The translations under genes were made by a program, and so were the position numbers. A stretch of DNA of 64,000 nt, taken from assembly GCA_029975915.1 (NCBI GenBank), contig JARKOC010000177.1, forward strand, positions 522,433-586,432, given 5' to 3'. This DNA is from Bryobacteraceae bacterium. GTDB taxonomy: Bacteria; Acidobacteriota; Terriglobia; Bryobacterales; Bryobacteraceae. Below the pieces are notes generated by a model. The model ran no database searches. It was not told the origin of the DNA and worked only from the letters and a program-made list of their open reading frames with translations. This document shows, piece after piece, positions 26,004 to 34,669 of this stretch. Within the stretch, counting starts at the first letter, position 1, and every line of letters starts with the position of its first letter.

Positions 26004-26567
26004 TTACCGATCGGGTTTCGTGCGCAAGGAGTCGGTGCTGGCGGGCGGGGCGGGGATGGCCGATGACGGGCCGGGGGACTCGGGCTGGTCCAGGGGACGG
26101 GGGATAGGGAGGGGGGTGGGTTCGCGGTGGACGGCGGAGCGGGCCGGGCGGACCGGTTGGGGTCCGGCGGCCGGTCTGGCGGCCGAGGCGGAGGCGGCGG
26201 CTGTCATGACGGCAGGTTTGGAGAGACGGCGGCGTTGCTGGATATCAGAGAGTTGGGCCAGCGCTTCGCGCGTGGAGCGTTCCAGGAAGTCTCGATAGCG
26301 TGCGAGGCGGCCGAGGTTGATGAGACTCTGAGCGCTGTGCAGCGCGCCGACCTCGCGTTCAGCCTGTTGAATGCTGTGGATTTGGTAGCAGTTGTGAACG
26401 ATGGTTTCAACTAGGGTCTGTTCGATGGGGCCGACCGGACGGAGTTGTTCGCGATGGAGGCGTGAGAGCGTCCGGTAGAGTTCCTGATTCGCCGCGATGT
26501 CCTGATTCAGAGTGCATTGCGTATCGGCGGAAGAAGCGTTCTGTGATTGAGATGCCGTAGTTGACAT
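26004..26567 (-). CDS. Hypothetical protein of an orphan helical family
   Basis: 187 residues from the ATG at 26567. Residues 20-120 are helical and hydrophilic, with LHREQLRPVGPIEQTLVETI and RYRDFLERSTREALAQLSDIQ. The tail (about 125-187) is Pro/Ala/Arg-rich and looks disordered. The PVG-EQ-LVE pattern resembles a widespread family of short orphan proteins in Acidobacteria and Planctomycetes whose function is unknown; that likeness is from memory. A TTG at 26636 would extend it by 23 residues with little sense. The neighbours give no functional hint. Confidence 0.5.
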   Translation of the reverse strand: MSTTASQSQNASSADTQCTLNQDIAANQELYRTLSRLHREQLRPVGPIEQTLVETIVHNCYQIHSIQQAEREVGALHSAQSLINLGRLARYRDFLERSTREALAQLSDIQQRRRLSKPAVMTAAASASAARPAAGPQPVRPARSAVHREPTPLPIPRPLDQPESPGPSSAIPAPPASTDSLRTKPDR

Positions 26568-26723
26568 AGCGATTGTGATTGGAGGCCCTGAGGAGCAGGA
26601 CAAGGAGGCGGGGATCTGACAAGCGCTTGAAAACAAGCCGAATAAAAAAACGCTATTCGCTGGACCCGCAGATGGCGGACCCCTGTTGCCGGCCGGGAGA
26701 TGAGTACCGGCGAATCGGTCGGG

Positions 26724-27410
26724 CTAGGCCTTTTTGAAGTACCACAGCCAGAAATACTGCCCGCCGGCGCCGTAGCTGTAGCGCATCTCGAAGCCGCAGC
26801 GTTCGGCCATGGACCGGGCATCATCTTCGGAGAAGGGCACGCCAAGCCAGGTGTCGTCCGGATCGGTCTGCATGGTGGCATCACCCTGCACCTGGAATTT
26901 GAAGAGTCCGCCGGGCCGGAGAAGCCGGCAGACTTCCCGGACGTAGGTCTCGATCACCTCCCGGCTGGGGATGTGCTGGAAGACGATCGTTGAAAAGGCG
27001 AAATCGAAGGGCTTATCGGCCGGGACCACCGAGAGATCCATGCCGTTGTTCTGGTAGGCGTGGGCGTGGGGCAGACCGGCGAGGGCCTGCTGCGCGAGGG
27101 CGACCATCTCCCCGGAGACGTCAACAGCGTGAACTTCGCCGAATAGCCGTGCCAGGGCCCGCGTGATGCGTCCGGCGCCGCAGCCGATCTCGAGCACCCT
27201 CATCTGAGAGGGCTCTTTGCCCTGACAGATATTGATCATGTCAGTGAGGATTTCCTCGCGAACGGCCTGCTCGCCCGAGGCGAAGAACTGCTCATCGGAC
27301 CAGTCAGTCCGTTCGGTGTTGACATAGAACCGGGCGTTTTCACGGGCGCGTTCGTCCCAGTCGCGGCGCATCTTCTCGAGAGTGACTTCCAGGTTTCGCT
27401 TCTCGTCCAT
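26724..27410 (-). CDS. Class I SAM-dependent methyltransferase
   Basis: 228 residues from the ATG at 27410. Motif I is VLEIGCGAGRITRALA, the acidic end of strand 2 is VHAVDVSGEMV and motif IV is FDFAFSTIVFQHIP. LLRPGGLFKFQVQGD is the post-motif typical of Methyltransf_11/25 families. The substrate is not evident. An upstream Met at 27449 adds 13 residues, with no better ribosome binding site. The tRNA-Ala gene starts 64 bases upstream on the other strand. Confidence 0.85.
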   Translation of the reverse strand: MDEKRNLEVTLEKMRRDWDERARENARFYVNTERTDWSDEQFFASGEQAVREEILTDMINICQGKEPSQMRVLEIGCGAGRITRALARLFGEVHAVDVSGEMVALAQQALAGLPHAHAYQNNGMDLSVVPADKPFDFAFSTIVFQHIPSREVIETYVREVCRLLRPGGLFKFQVQGDATMQTDPDDTWLGVPFSEDDARSMAERCGFEMRYSYGAGGQYFWLWYFKKA

Positions 27411-27451
27411 CAACAACAATTGTAGCGGCGTGGCAGGCGGATGGCCCATGT

Positions 27452-27457
27452 TATATT
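27452..27457 (+). promoter_or_regulatory. Candidate -10 element of the tRNA-Ala gene
   Basis: TATATT lies 18 bases before the first base of the tRNA, which would give a leader of about 11 bases. No clear -35 element was found. Confidence 0.35.
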
Positions 27458-27474
27458 GAAGATGGTCCGAGTGT

Positions 27475-27550
27475 GGGCGGCTAGCTCAGCTGGGAGAGCA
27501 CCGCGTTCGCAACGCGGGGGTCGTGGGTTCGAATCCCATGCCGTCCACCA
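27475..27550 (+). tRNA. tRNA-Ala (anticodon CGC)
   Basis: 76 bases including an encoded CCA. The acceptor stem GGGCGGC/GCCGTCC is complete and contains the G3-U70 pair that identifies alanine tRNA. The D arm is GCTCAGCTGGGAGAGC. The anticodon stem CCGCG/CGCGG encloses the loop TTCGCAA, giving anticodon CGC for codon GCG. The T arm is GTGGG-TTCGAAT-CCCAT. All three signals agree on alanine. Confidence 0.97.
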
Positions 27551-27643
27551 ACCCACTCCCTGTCGGCTCTACGCCAAAAACGGGGGACACCCCGGCTCCC
27601 AGAACAGTTTACTCGCATGAGACCTTGACTCTCACTGTAGTTA

Positions 27644-28975
27644 TTAGAGGTACTCCGCAGGAAACTTCCAGGGCTTCCGGTAGACGGGTCTAGCCAGGCG
27701 GACTGCCTCCTTGTCTCCGACAATCCTTTCCTTCACCGGGTCAAACCGGACTGTCCGGCCGAGCTGATATGAAATGCCGGCTAATGTGATCGCCAGGTCG
27801 ACTTTGTAGTGATAGTTGATCGTCGAATCCGGCTCGACCCGGGATTTGATCGAGTCCAGCCACTGGCGTTCGTGCCCCGGCGAGGGCGGAATCGTCTGAG
27901 GCGGCGGCGTCGAGTCCTTGAGGAGGTCGCCTTCCGGCACGATTTCGTGGCGGTTGTAGTCGGAAAAAAGCGTGCCGTTGAGGGCGTGGAAGTAGATACC
28001 GAGCCGGCGAGCCGGCTTGCCACGGCCGAAGTCGAAGGCGAAGCTGTTGGCGCAGTTCATCATCCAGGTCATGGTGAGTTTGGGATAGCGCCAGGTGACC
28101 TCCTGGACATCGGGAGCGTCGCCGTCGTCCTTGATGACGTCACGGCCACCGGTGCAGGTGGTTGCTTCCGGTACGCCGAGTTCAAGCGCCCAGATGGGCA
28201 GGTCGATGATGTGCGGCGCCATGCCGGGCGTCCAGCCGCGCGTGTAATCCCAGAACGAACAGTGGTTGTAGCTGTCGGCGTAGAGAAGGGAGTTAAAGGG
28301 GCGGGCCGGACCGGGCCCGAGCCACATGTCCCAATCGAGGCCGGGCGGAGGGTCCTGTTTTGGCGCGTGACCGATGCCGTTTGGCCCCTGGTTCATGACG
28401 TTGAATGTCCGGACGACGCTCACCGGGCCGAGTTTGCCCGACCGGATCCATTCGACCACTCTTCGGTAGTTCGATCCGGCGTGGATCTGCGTGCCTACCT
28501 GGCAGATTCTTTTGTGCCGCCGGACGGCGTTGCGGACGGCGAGCGTTTCGTCCGGGTAGAGGGTCATTGGCTTTTGCAGGTAGATGTCCTTACCGGCCTT
28601 GACCGCCTCGATGGCCATCAGGGCGTGCCAGTGGGGAGGAGAGGCGATGATCACACCGTCGACGTCCGGGCGGGCGAGCAACTCGCGGAAGTCGTTGTGG
28701 CCTTTCGCCGAACCGTGCAGGGCGAGGGCGGCGTCGCGGCGGTCCTTTGACACGTCGCAGATGGCGGTGACGACAACGTCGGCGTGCTTGGCGCAATTGG
28801 CCAGATTACTCCGGCCCATCCCGTTGACGCCGATGATGCCGAGGTTGATGCGGTCACTTGGCGCGACGGCGCCGTTGCGCCCAAGAGCAGATGCCGGCAC
28901 GGCGGCCGGCGCGGCCAACGCGGCCTGGAGGAGCGCGCGGCGGGTGATGTTGTCGGATTCACTGGTCATTGTCAT
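27644..28975 (-). CDS. Tat-exported Gfo/Idh/MocA-family dehydrogenase
   Basis: 443 residues. ITRRALLQAALAAPAAVPAS is a twin-arginine-like leader. The Rossmann motif is LGIIGVNGMGRSN and the EKP-type motif is varied to YLQKPMTLYP, with Gln for Glu. ASPPHWHALMAIEAV and WDMWLGPGPARPFN are typical of the long exported clade in Acidobacteria and Planctomycetes. Its start overlaps the stop of the URO-D-like gene (ATGA), so the two are co-translated. The reaction is probably oxidation of a sugar or cyclitol, but the substrate is unknown. Confidence 0.86.
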   Translation of the reverse strand: MTMTSESDNITRRALLQAALAAPAAVPASALGRNGAVAPSDRINLGIIGVNGMGRSNLANCAKHADVVVTAICDVSKDRRDAALALHGSAKGHNDFRELLARPDVDGVIIASPPHWHALMAIEAVKAGKDIYLQKPMTLYPDETLAVRNAVRRHKRICQVGTQIHAGSNYRRVVEWIRSGKLGPVSVVRTFNVMNQGPNGIGHAPKQDPPPGLDWDMWLGPGPARPFNSLLYADSYNHCSFWDYTRGWTPGMAPHIIDLPIWALELGVPEATTCTGGRDVIKDDGDAPDVQEVTWRYPKLTMTWMMNCANSFAFDFGRGKPARRLGIYFHALNGTLFSDYNRHEIVPEGDLLKDSTPPPQTIPPSPGHERQWLDSIKSRVEPDSTINYHYKVDLAITLAGISYQLGRTVRFDPVKERIVGDKEAVRLARPVYRKPWKFPAEYL

Positions 28976-30018
28976 GCCTCATAACCTTGTTTCGCGGCGC
29001 GAACCATCGCGCGGATATTCTCTGACGGAGTGCTGGCCACAATGCCGCAACCGGCATTCAGGATGAACCTGCGGGTGCGGGAAAAGATCCGCATTAACTC
29101 GCGGCTCTTCTGTTCGACGAGCTGTGGAGCGCCATGGGCGAGCACGGTAGTTGGATCAAGATTTCCGATAAAAGTTGCGCGGCCGCCGAGAACCTCGGCG
29201 GCGCGGCTGGCATCGGTCTTGGTATCGAGTTCAAGCGCATCCGAACCCGTGTCGAGCATGTCACTCAAGATTGGTTCGGTTTTGCCGCAAATGTGAAGCG
29301 CGTAGGGGAGGCCGAGGCTGTGCGCCAGATCGGCGATCCGCTTCTCGTAGGGCTGGGCAAACTGACGGTACAAGCGAGGCGACACCACGCTTGGCCCGGC
29401 CGGGCTGTCTCCGTTGGAGACCATGTGCGCGCCGGTGGCCGCCATCAACCGGATGAACTGGGACGTCGCTTCGGCGCAGTATTCGAGCAGCAGATGCGCA
29501 CCAGCCTCGTTCGCCGGGTCCATCAGATCCATCATCCAGCCTCCGGCTCCACGAACGAGAGCGGCGAGTGAGAACGGGCACTGGTCGCAGTTCCCGCGAA
29601 GGTAGATCTCATCGCCGAAATGGCGTTTGATTATCCTGACGGCCTCCAGCCAGACTTGAATCCCTTCGTATTTGGAGATTTCGGGCGCAGGAAGATCCTT
29701 CACCTGGTCCAGCGTTGAAATCAGTTCACCGCGGCAAACGGCCGGCTCGTCATCGGGGAAAACGACCGGCACTCCGATGGCCCCAGCCAAAGTCGCCGTA
29801 TCCACGTCGACCATGGCCGCATCAAGACCGTAGCGTTCCACTGATTCGATGAAACAACGCGCCATCTGGACGGGATCGCGGCGGAAGACGGCCATGGAGA
29901 CGCCGCTCTCGGCCGCGGCCATCATGAAGTTGTGCAGCATGACGGGCGGGGATGCGGGCATGGCGCCTTCCAGGGCGGCGCGCGTTTTCTGATAACCGTT
30001 CATCTCTTTGTTGAGCAT
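28972..30018 (-). CDS. Uroporphyrinogen decarboxylase-family methyltransferase (MtaA/MtbA-like)
   Basis: 348 residues of the URO-D fold. Residues resembling the zinc site of methylcobamide methyltransferases are visible: His and Cys in ALHICGKTEP and a later Cys in LNAGCGIVAS. The order H-x-C ... C matches MtaA/MtbA and not porphyrin decarboxylases. It also has RGNCDQCPFSLAALVRG and HMVSNGDSPAGPSVVSP. Such proteins move methyl groups from methoxy or methylamine compounds to corrinoids or thiols. No corrinoid protein gene is next to it. It is the first gene of the minus-strand pair with an exported dehydrogenase, and divergent from the DUF6807 operon. Confidence 0.8.
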   Translation of the reverse strand: MLNKEMNGYQKTRAALEGAMPASPPVMLHNFMMAAAESGVSMAVFRRDPVQMARCFIESVERYGLDAAMVDVDTATLAGAIGVPVVFPDDEPAVCRGELISTLDQVKDLPAPEISKYEGIQVWLEAVRIIKRHFGDEIYLRGNCDQCPFSLAALVRGAGGWMMDLMDPANEAGAHLLLEYCAEATSQFIRLMAATGAHMVSNGDSPAGPSVVSPRLYRQFAQPYEKRIADLAHSLGLPYALHICGKTEPILSDMLDTGSDALELDTKTDASRAAEVLGGRATFIGNLDPTTVLAHGAPQLVEQKSRELMRIFSRTRRFILNAGCGIVASTPSENIRAMVRAAKQGYEA

Positions 30019-30065
30019 CTTATACGATGTGTTTGTTCCGTGGTGATCGAACGGAGGCGGCTAAG

Positions 30066-30947
30066 ATGCAGACACGAAGGCTCTTTCTCGGGGCGGCGGC
30101 AGCGGCGGGGGCGATGGGACGGGAGCGGGCCGGCGAAGTTGAAGCGCGGGACATTGGCGGCGAGAAGGTCTCAGTTTCCAGCGGCGGGGCCACGTTGCTT
30201 GAATACAGGTACAGCGCGGCGAGGCCGAAGAGTTACGTCCATCCGCTGTGCCTGGCTGACGGCACTCCGGTGACGCTGGATGGGCCGGAGGACCACGTGC
30301 ACCACCGCGGGCTCATGGCCGCGTGGTCCGAAGTGAACGGCATCGACTTCTGGGGCGAGGTGAATCCGGCGCGGCACGGGAGGATTGTCCATCAGAAGTT
30401 CGAACGGTTGAAGGGCGGCGAGGCTGCCGAGATCGCCGCCGTGAATCACTGGGTTGCCGAAGGCAGGCTATTGCTGATTGAGCGGCGCGCGATCCGGGTC
30501 CCCAAGCCGGACAGCGGAGGCGTCTGGCTGGAGTGGACGAGTGAACTGACAGCGCCAAACGAACCGGTGAAACTCGCCGCCGGGCAGCATGTCTATAACG
30601 GACTGGGAATCCGTTTCACGAAGCCGATGGACGGCGGCGAAGTGTTGAATTCAAACGGCACGCGCACGATCGAGAAGGCGAACGGCGAGGCGGCCAAATG
30701 GTGTGCTTACTCGGGTGCGGGCATGGGCGTCGCCTTCTTCGATCATCCGGGCAATCCGCGCCATCCGAACGCATTCTTCGTGATGAACAGAGCCTTCGGC
30801 TACATGAGCGCCGCGCCGACGTTTCGAAAACCGTTCGACCTCCCAGTGAAGGGATCGATCCGCTTCCGCTGGGGTGTGCTGGCGTTCCGGGGAGGGCCGG
30901 ACGCAGAGTCGTTCGACCGCAGATTCGAGAGATGGAGGAAGTTATGA
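30066..30947 (+). CDS. DUF6807 (PmoA-like) exported protein
   Basis: 293 residues from the ATG at 30066, which has GGAGG eight bases upstream; the in-frame Met at 30027 has no such site. The leader MQTRRLFLGAAAAAGAMGRE is of Tat type. The body has the DUF6807 pattern: LCLADGTPVTLDGPEDHVHHRG (the HVHHRG block), GIDFWGE and a beta-rich core. The family is labelled methane oxygenase PmoA in some databases, but that name is not a functional assignment; the proteins are usually found with Gfo/Idh/MocA genes. Its stop overlaps the next dehydrogenase start (ATGA). Confidence 0.8.
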   Translation: MQTRRLFLGAAAAAGAMGRERAGEVEARDIGGEKVSVSSGGATLLEYRYSAARPKSYVHPLCLADGTPVTLDGPEDHVHHRGLMAAWSEVNGIDFWGEVNPARHGRIVHQKFERLKGGEAAEIAAVNHWVAEGRLLLIERRAIRVPKPDSGGVWLEWTSELTAPNEPVKLAAGQHVYNGLGIRFTKPMDGGEVLNSNGTRTIEKANGEAAKWCAYSGAGMGVAFFDHPGNPRHPNAFFVMNRAFGYMSAAPTFRKPFDLPVKGSIRFRWGVLAFRGGPDAESFDRRFERWRKL

Positions 30948-31972
30948 GCGAGATCCTTGGCGCAGCGATTCTTGGCACTGGCGACGTCACGGGCGGGCAC
31001 ATCCGCGCCTACCTAGCGAACCCTCATACCGAGGTGAGAGCCCTTCTGAGCCGCGACCGGGATAGGGCCGAGGCCAAGGCCCGTGCGCACGGTTTGGAGC
31101 GCTGCGGCGCGTACACCGATCTGGACCAGTTGCTCAAGCGCGACGACATCCAGATCGTCTCCGTGTGTACACCGCATCATCTCCACGTCGAACAGGCGGT
31201 GGCGTGCGCGCAGGCGGGCAAGCACGTTGTCGTGGAAAAACCGGTGGCGCTCGATCTCGAAGGACTCCGCAAACTCGACCGCGCGATCCGCGAGGCGGGC
31301 GTCAGGAGCGTCGTCAGTTTTGTCCTGCGCTGGAACCCGCTGTTCGAGAATATCCGGGCGCTGATTGCGGATGGCATGATTGGCGACATCTTCCACGGCG
31401 AGGTGGATTATCTGCACGGCATTACAAAGGACCTGGCGTTGTATCCGTGGGTGAGGCAAAAGCAGTTTGGGGGCTCGGCGTTGTTGACGGCCGGATGCCA
31501 CGCAGTGGATGCGCTGAGATGGTTTGTCCAGCAGGAAGCCGTGGAGGTTTTCAGCTATGCGACGACCAGCCGGGGTAATCCGCTCGATTACGAATACGAC
31601 CCGAACAGCGTGACGCTGGTTCGTTTCGCAGGCGGCGCGATGGGCAAAGTGATGACTTCGATCGAGTCGGTTGCGCCGTACACGTTTCCAATTGTTCTGA
31701 TGGGCAATGGCGGCACGATTCGCGACAATCGCGTGTTCAGCAAGCGCTGGCCGGGGCAAAACGGCTGGGCGACGATTCCGGCGATCCTGCCCGATAGCGG
31801 CGTGGTGGAGCATCACCCGTTTGTGCCGCAGATCGCGCATTTTGTCGATTGCATCCAGCGAGGCGTTGAATCGCACTGTAACGTAGCCGACGCCGTGAAG
31901 ACGCATGAGATCTGTCTTGCGGCGGAGCTTTCTCGTGCCGGGGGCAGGCCCGTGGCGCTGCCACTGTCCTGA
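30944..31972 (+). CDS. Gfo/Idh/MocA-family dehydrogenase (cytoplasmic)
   Basis: 342 residues from the ATG that overlaps the DUF6807 stop. There is no signal peptide: the Rossmann motif LGAAILGTGDVTGGH starts at residue 4. The EKP motif is VVVEKPVALD and the catalytic-type lysine and histidine region includes LLTAGCHAVDALRW. This is the classical short form that works with NAD(P). An upstream in-frame Met at 30698 lies deep in the previous gene and is rejected. Together with DUF6807, it probably handles a sugar or inositol derivative. Confidence 0.88.
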   Translation: MSEILGAAILGTGDVTGGHIRAYLANPHTEVRALLSRDRDRAEAKARAHGLERCGAYTDLDQLLKRDDIQIVSVCTPHHLHVEQAVACAQAGKHVVVEKPVALDLEGLRKLDRAIREAGVRSVVSFVLRWNPLFENIRALIADGMIGDIFHGEVDYLHGITKDLALYPWVRQKQFGGSALLTAGCHAVDALRWFVQQEAVEVFSYATTSRGNPLDYEYDPNSVTLVRFAGGAMGKVMTSIESVAPYTFPIVLMGNGGTIRDNRVFSKRWPGQNGWATIPAILPDSGVVEHHPFVPQIAHFVDCIQRGVESHCNVADAVKTHEICLAAELSRAGGRPVALPLS

Positions 31973-32001
31973 CCGGGCTTCTATTGGCGTATTTTGGAGG
32001 A

Positions 32002-32007
32002 TACAAT
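32002..32007 (+). promoter_or_regulatory. Candidate internal -10 element within the exported-enzyme operon
   Basis: TACAAT occurs in the 53-base gap between the dehydrogenase and the ceramidase-like gene, 19 bases before the ATG at 32026. The -35 region is weak. It could give separate transcription of the downstream genes. Confidence 0.28.
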
Positions 32008-32025
32008 TCAAGACCGGGGACACCG

Positions 32026-33318
32026 ATGAGACGAAGGGATTTCACCTTCGGGCTTGCCGCATTGGCCGGGGCGAGTCCGTACCGTGTTGCTGCGTTCAAG
32101 GCGGACGCGACGCCCGCTCTTGGCGAGCCTCTGATCTGGGTCGATCCAACGAAGGAAGTGCTCGATCCGCTCTGGGCCAAGGGTATTGTGATCGAAGCGC
32201 CAGGCGGCAAGATCGTGCTTTGCGCACTGGACTGGTGCGGCGCCGGAGGATACGTGCATCGCATGTTTCGAGAGAAACTGGCGCGCGCGGTTGGGACCAA
32301 TGTGGACAGAGTGGCAGTGCAAGCCGTGCATCAGCACACGGCCCCGTACATCGACGGCGGCGGCTACGAGTTGATGGCGAAGCTGGCGAATCCGCCACTC
32401 ATGATGAGCCGCGGGTTCCTCGAAACGGTGACGAACCGTGTTGCCGCGGCGGCGGCCGAGGCCGCTAGCCGGATGAAGATGTTCGATTCCCTAGGGTTGA
32501 GTTCAGTTCCGCTCGACCGTGTTGGCAGCGCCCGGCGGCTGGTGGTGGACGGCAAGTTGCAGACGCGCTTCAGCACCAGCGGCAAGGACCCGAAGATGGC
32601 GGCGTTGCCAGAGGGAGACATAGACCATCGCCTTCGCACCGTATCTCTCATGGCCGGGAAGACCCCATTGGTCCGGTTGCACTACTACGCATCCCATCCA
32701 CAGACATTTTGCTGCACCGGCCAGGTCTCGGCTGACTTCGTCGGGGCGGCGCGGGAGGCTGTTGAGAAGATCGAGCGCATCCCGCAAATCTACTTCACCG
32801 GATGCGCCGGCGACACGACAGTAGGCAAGTATAACGATGCCGGGATCGAGGCGCGCAACGGCCTGGCGCGCCGGATGGAGGAGGGATTACTGGCGTCGAT
32901 TCGCGCAACCAAAGTCGAGCCGGTGGGTGATGTTGCGTGGAAGTCGGTCGAGATGAGGCTGCCACCCAAGACCGGACCGGAAACGGAGTGGCCGCCGGCG
33001 AAGCTGGCGGGGATGAACGCAGTCGAGATTTGCCGCCGGGCGAACACGGCGGCTTTCGCGCGAAGGAAGGAACCGTTCGAAGTGTTGTGCCTGCGAATTG
33101 GGAGCGCGCGGATCGTCCACTTGCCGGGCGAGCCTCTGCTCGAATTCCAGCGATTTGCGTGGGAGGCGATTGTCGCGGGTTACGGCGACATCAGCCCCGG
33201 CTACTTGTGTCCCGACAAGGCGTACGCCGAGGGCGGGTATGAACCGTCGGCGGCGAACGCCGGTCCAGGCACTGAATTCGCGGTGAAAAGGGCGATGGAA
33301 GAAGTTCTGAAGGCTTGA
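32026..33318 (+). CDS. Exported neutral-ceramidase-like hydrolase
   Basis: 430 residues from the ATG at 32026 (MRRRDFTFGLAALAGAS, twin-arginine leader). The core resembles the N-terminal domain of neutral/alkaline ceramidases: VALQ-like VAVQAVHQHTAPY for the zinc-binding His cluster, then YYASHPQTFCCTGQVSADF and YFTGCAGDTTVGKYND. The family hydrolyses the amide of ceramide, but bacterial relatives in carbohydrate loci have no proven substrate. An in-frame Met at 31984 would add 14 residues ahead of the Arg motif and is less likely. It is followed 22 bases later by the DegT gene. Confidence 0.7.
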   Translation: MRRRDFTFGLAALAGASPYRVAAFKADATPALGEPLIWVDPTKEVLDPLWAKGIVIEAPGGKIVLCALDWCGAGGYVHRMFREKLARAVGTNVDRVAVQAVHQHTAPYIDGGGYELMAKLANPPLMMSRGFLETVTNRVAAAAAEAASRMKMFDSLGLSSVPLDRVGSARRLVVDGKLQTRFSTSGKDPKMAALPEGDIDHRLRTVSLMAGKTPLVRLHYYASHPQTFCCTGQVSADFVGAAREAVEKIERIPQIYFTGCAGDTTVGKYNDAGIEARNGLARRMEEGLLASIRATKVEPVGDVAWKSVEMRLPPKTGPETEWPPAKLAGMNAVEICRRANTAAFARRKEPFEVLCLRIGSARIVHLPGEPLLEFQRFAWEAIVAGYGDISPGYLCPDKAYAEGGYEPSAANAGPGTEFAVKRAMEEVLKA

Positions 33319-33340
33319 GCAGCAAAGGAGAAGCGAAGTC

Positions 33341-34633
33341 ATGGCGACATCAAGAAGAACGTTCCTGGCGGCTGCGGGAGCGGCCGCGGCGGCGCGAGGC
33401 GCCTACCAGGAGACGCTTGCCCTTAACGGCGGACCGAAGGCGGTCACGTATTCGCCTGCCCGTGCGTCCGCGTTGAGCAAATGGCCGCGTTATGGCGCCG
33501 CCGAGAAAAAGGTTCTGCACGATCTGATCGACACGGGCAAGTTCTATGAAGAGTTGCCGGCATTCGAAAAGGAGTGGCAAGAATACACAAAGGCGCCATT
33601 CGTCAAGGCGCACATGAATGGGACCAGCGCAATCACGGCGATGTACTTCGCGCTCGACCTGCCGGCGGGCAGCGAGGTGATGGTGCCTTCCTACACTTTC
33701 TTTTCCCCCTGCCTGGCCTTGCGGTTTTTCGGGCTGGTCCCGATCTTCATCGACATTGATCCCAAGACCGCCACTTTCGACCTGGAGGACGCCAAGCGCA
33801 AGCTGACGCCGCGCACCAAGGCGGTGGAGGTGATGCACTCCTGGGGCATGCCGTGCCAAATGGACGCCATCTCGGCCTGGGCCAAGGAGAAGGGCCTCAT
33901 TTTGCTTGAAGACGCCGCCCACGCTCATGGCGCGTCGTTCCGGGACAAAAAGATGGGCACGTTCGGCGAGATGGCCATCTACAGTTACCAGCTATCGAAG
34001 GTGATGCCGGCCATCGAGGGCGGCATGGGCATGTACGGGTCGCGCAGCTACTATGAACGGGCGGCGGCTTTCGGACACTACGAAGATCCGGTGAAGTTCG
34101 CCGCTGACAGTCCGGTACGGGCGTATGAGGGTACCGGATTTGGCCAGAAATACCGGATGCACCCGCTGGCCGCGGCGATCGCCCGCGTGCAATTGCGCGG
34201 GCTGGATGAACGCAACGCCGTGGCGAGAAAGAACGTCCAGGCGCTCAATGGCAGGTTGACGCAACTTGCCGCCGTCGCCGAACCGAAGCTGACGCCGGAC
34301 ATGGAACGCGTCTATTACAACGGCAATATGCTGTTGATCGACTTCCAGAAATTGGGTGTCCCGCGAGACGCGATCGTGAAGGCGTTGAAGGCTGAAGGCG
34401 TGCCGGCGGCTTTCTGGGACTATCCGGAGCAGCACAAGCTGAAGATATATTCGGAATCGAAATGGTGGCACCATGCGCCGAAGATCCCGGCATCGATGCC
34501 GGGCAACGAGTGGGTGAATAAGAATCACATCTTCATCCCCTGCCAGTACGGCGAGGCGCCGGATCTGATCGAGCAGTACGCCAAGGCGTTTGAAAAGGTG
34601 TGGGCGCATCGCAAGGCGCTTGCCGGCGCATAG
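33341..34633 (+). CDS. Tat-exported DegT/DnrJ/EryC1/StrS-family PLP protein
   Basis: 430 residues. MATSRRTFLAAAGAAAAARG is a twin-arginine leader, which is unusual for a PLP-dependent sugar aminotransferase. The fold-type I core is intact: MNGTSAITAMYFAL, VPSYTFFSPCLALRFFG, Asp in LLEDAAHAHGASF and the Schiff-base Lys220 in YSYQLSKVMPAIEGGM. Family members transaminate keto sugars or dehydrate amino sugars. Export would require cofactor loading before Tat transport, which is compatible with Tat. The dehydrogenases in the same cluster could supply a keto sugar. The function is inferred from family and context only. Confidence 0.83.
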   Translation: MATSRRTFLAAAGAAAAARGAYQETLALNGGPKAVTYSPARASALSKWPRYGAAEKKVLHDLIDTGKFYEELPAFEKEWQEYTKAPFVKAHMNGTSAITAMYFALDLPAGSEVMVPSYTFFSPCLALRFFGLVPIFIDIDPKTATFDLEDAKRKLTPRTKAVEVMHSWGMPCQMDAISAWAKEKGLILLEDAAHAHGASFRDKKMGTFGEMAIYSYQLSKVMPAIEGGMGMYGSRSYYERAAAFGHYEDPVKFAADSPVRAYEGTGFGQKYRMHPLAAAIARVQLRGLDERNAVARKNVQALNGRLTQLAAVAEPKLTPDMERVYYNGNMLLIDFQKLGVPRDAIVKALKAEGVPAAFWDYPEQHKLKIYSESKWWHHAPKIPASMPGNEWVNKNHIFIPCQYGEAPDLIEQYAKAFEKVWAHRKALAGA

Positions 34634-34669
34634 GCGGCGGCGAATTAGGTTTCGCGGAGCATTGAAGAC

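Noticed and set aside
27481..27723. Minus-strand frame ending in GIRTHDPRVANAVLSQLS
   Set aside because: This peptide is the known artefact of translating the antisense of a tRNA gene; tRNA-Ala lies here.
27809..28750. 313-residue plus-strand open frame
   Set aside because: Antisense to the exported dehydrogenase, whose family motifs are clear; composition is Val/Arg/Asp-rich without a domain.
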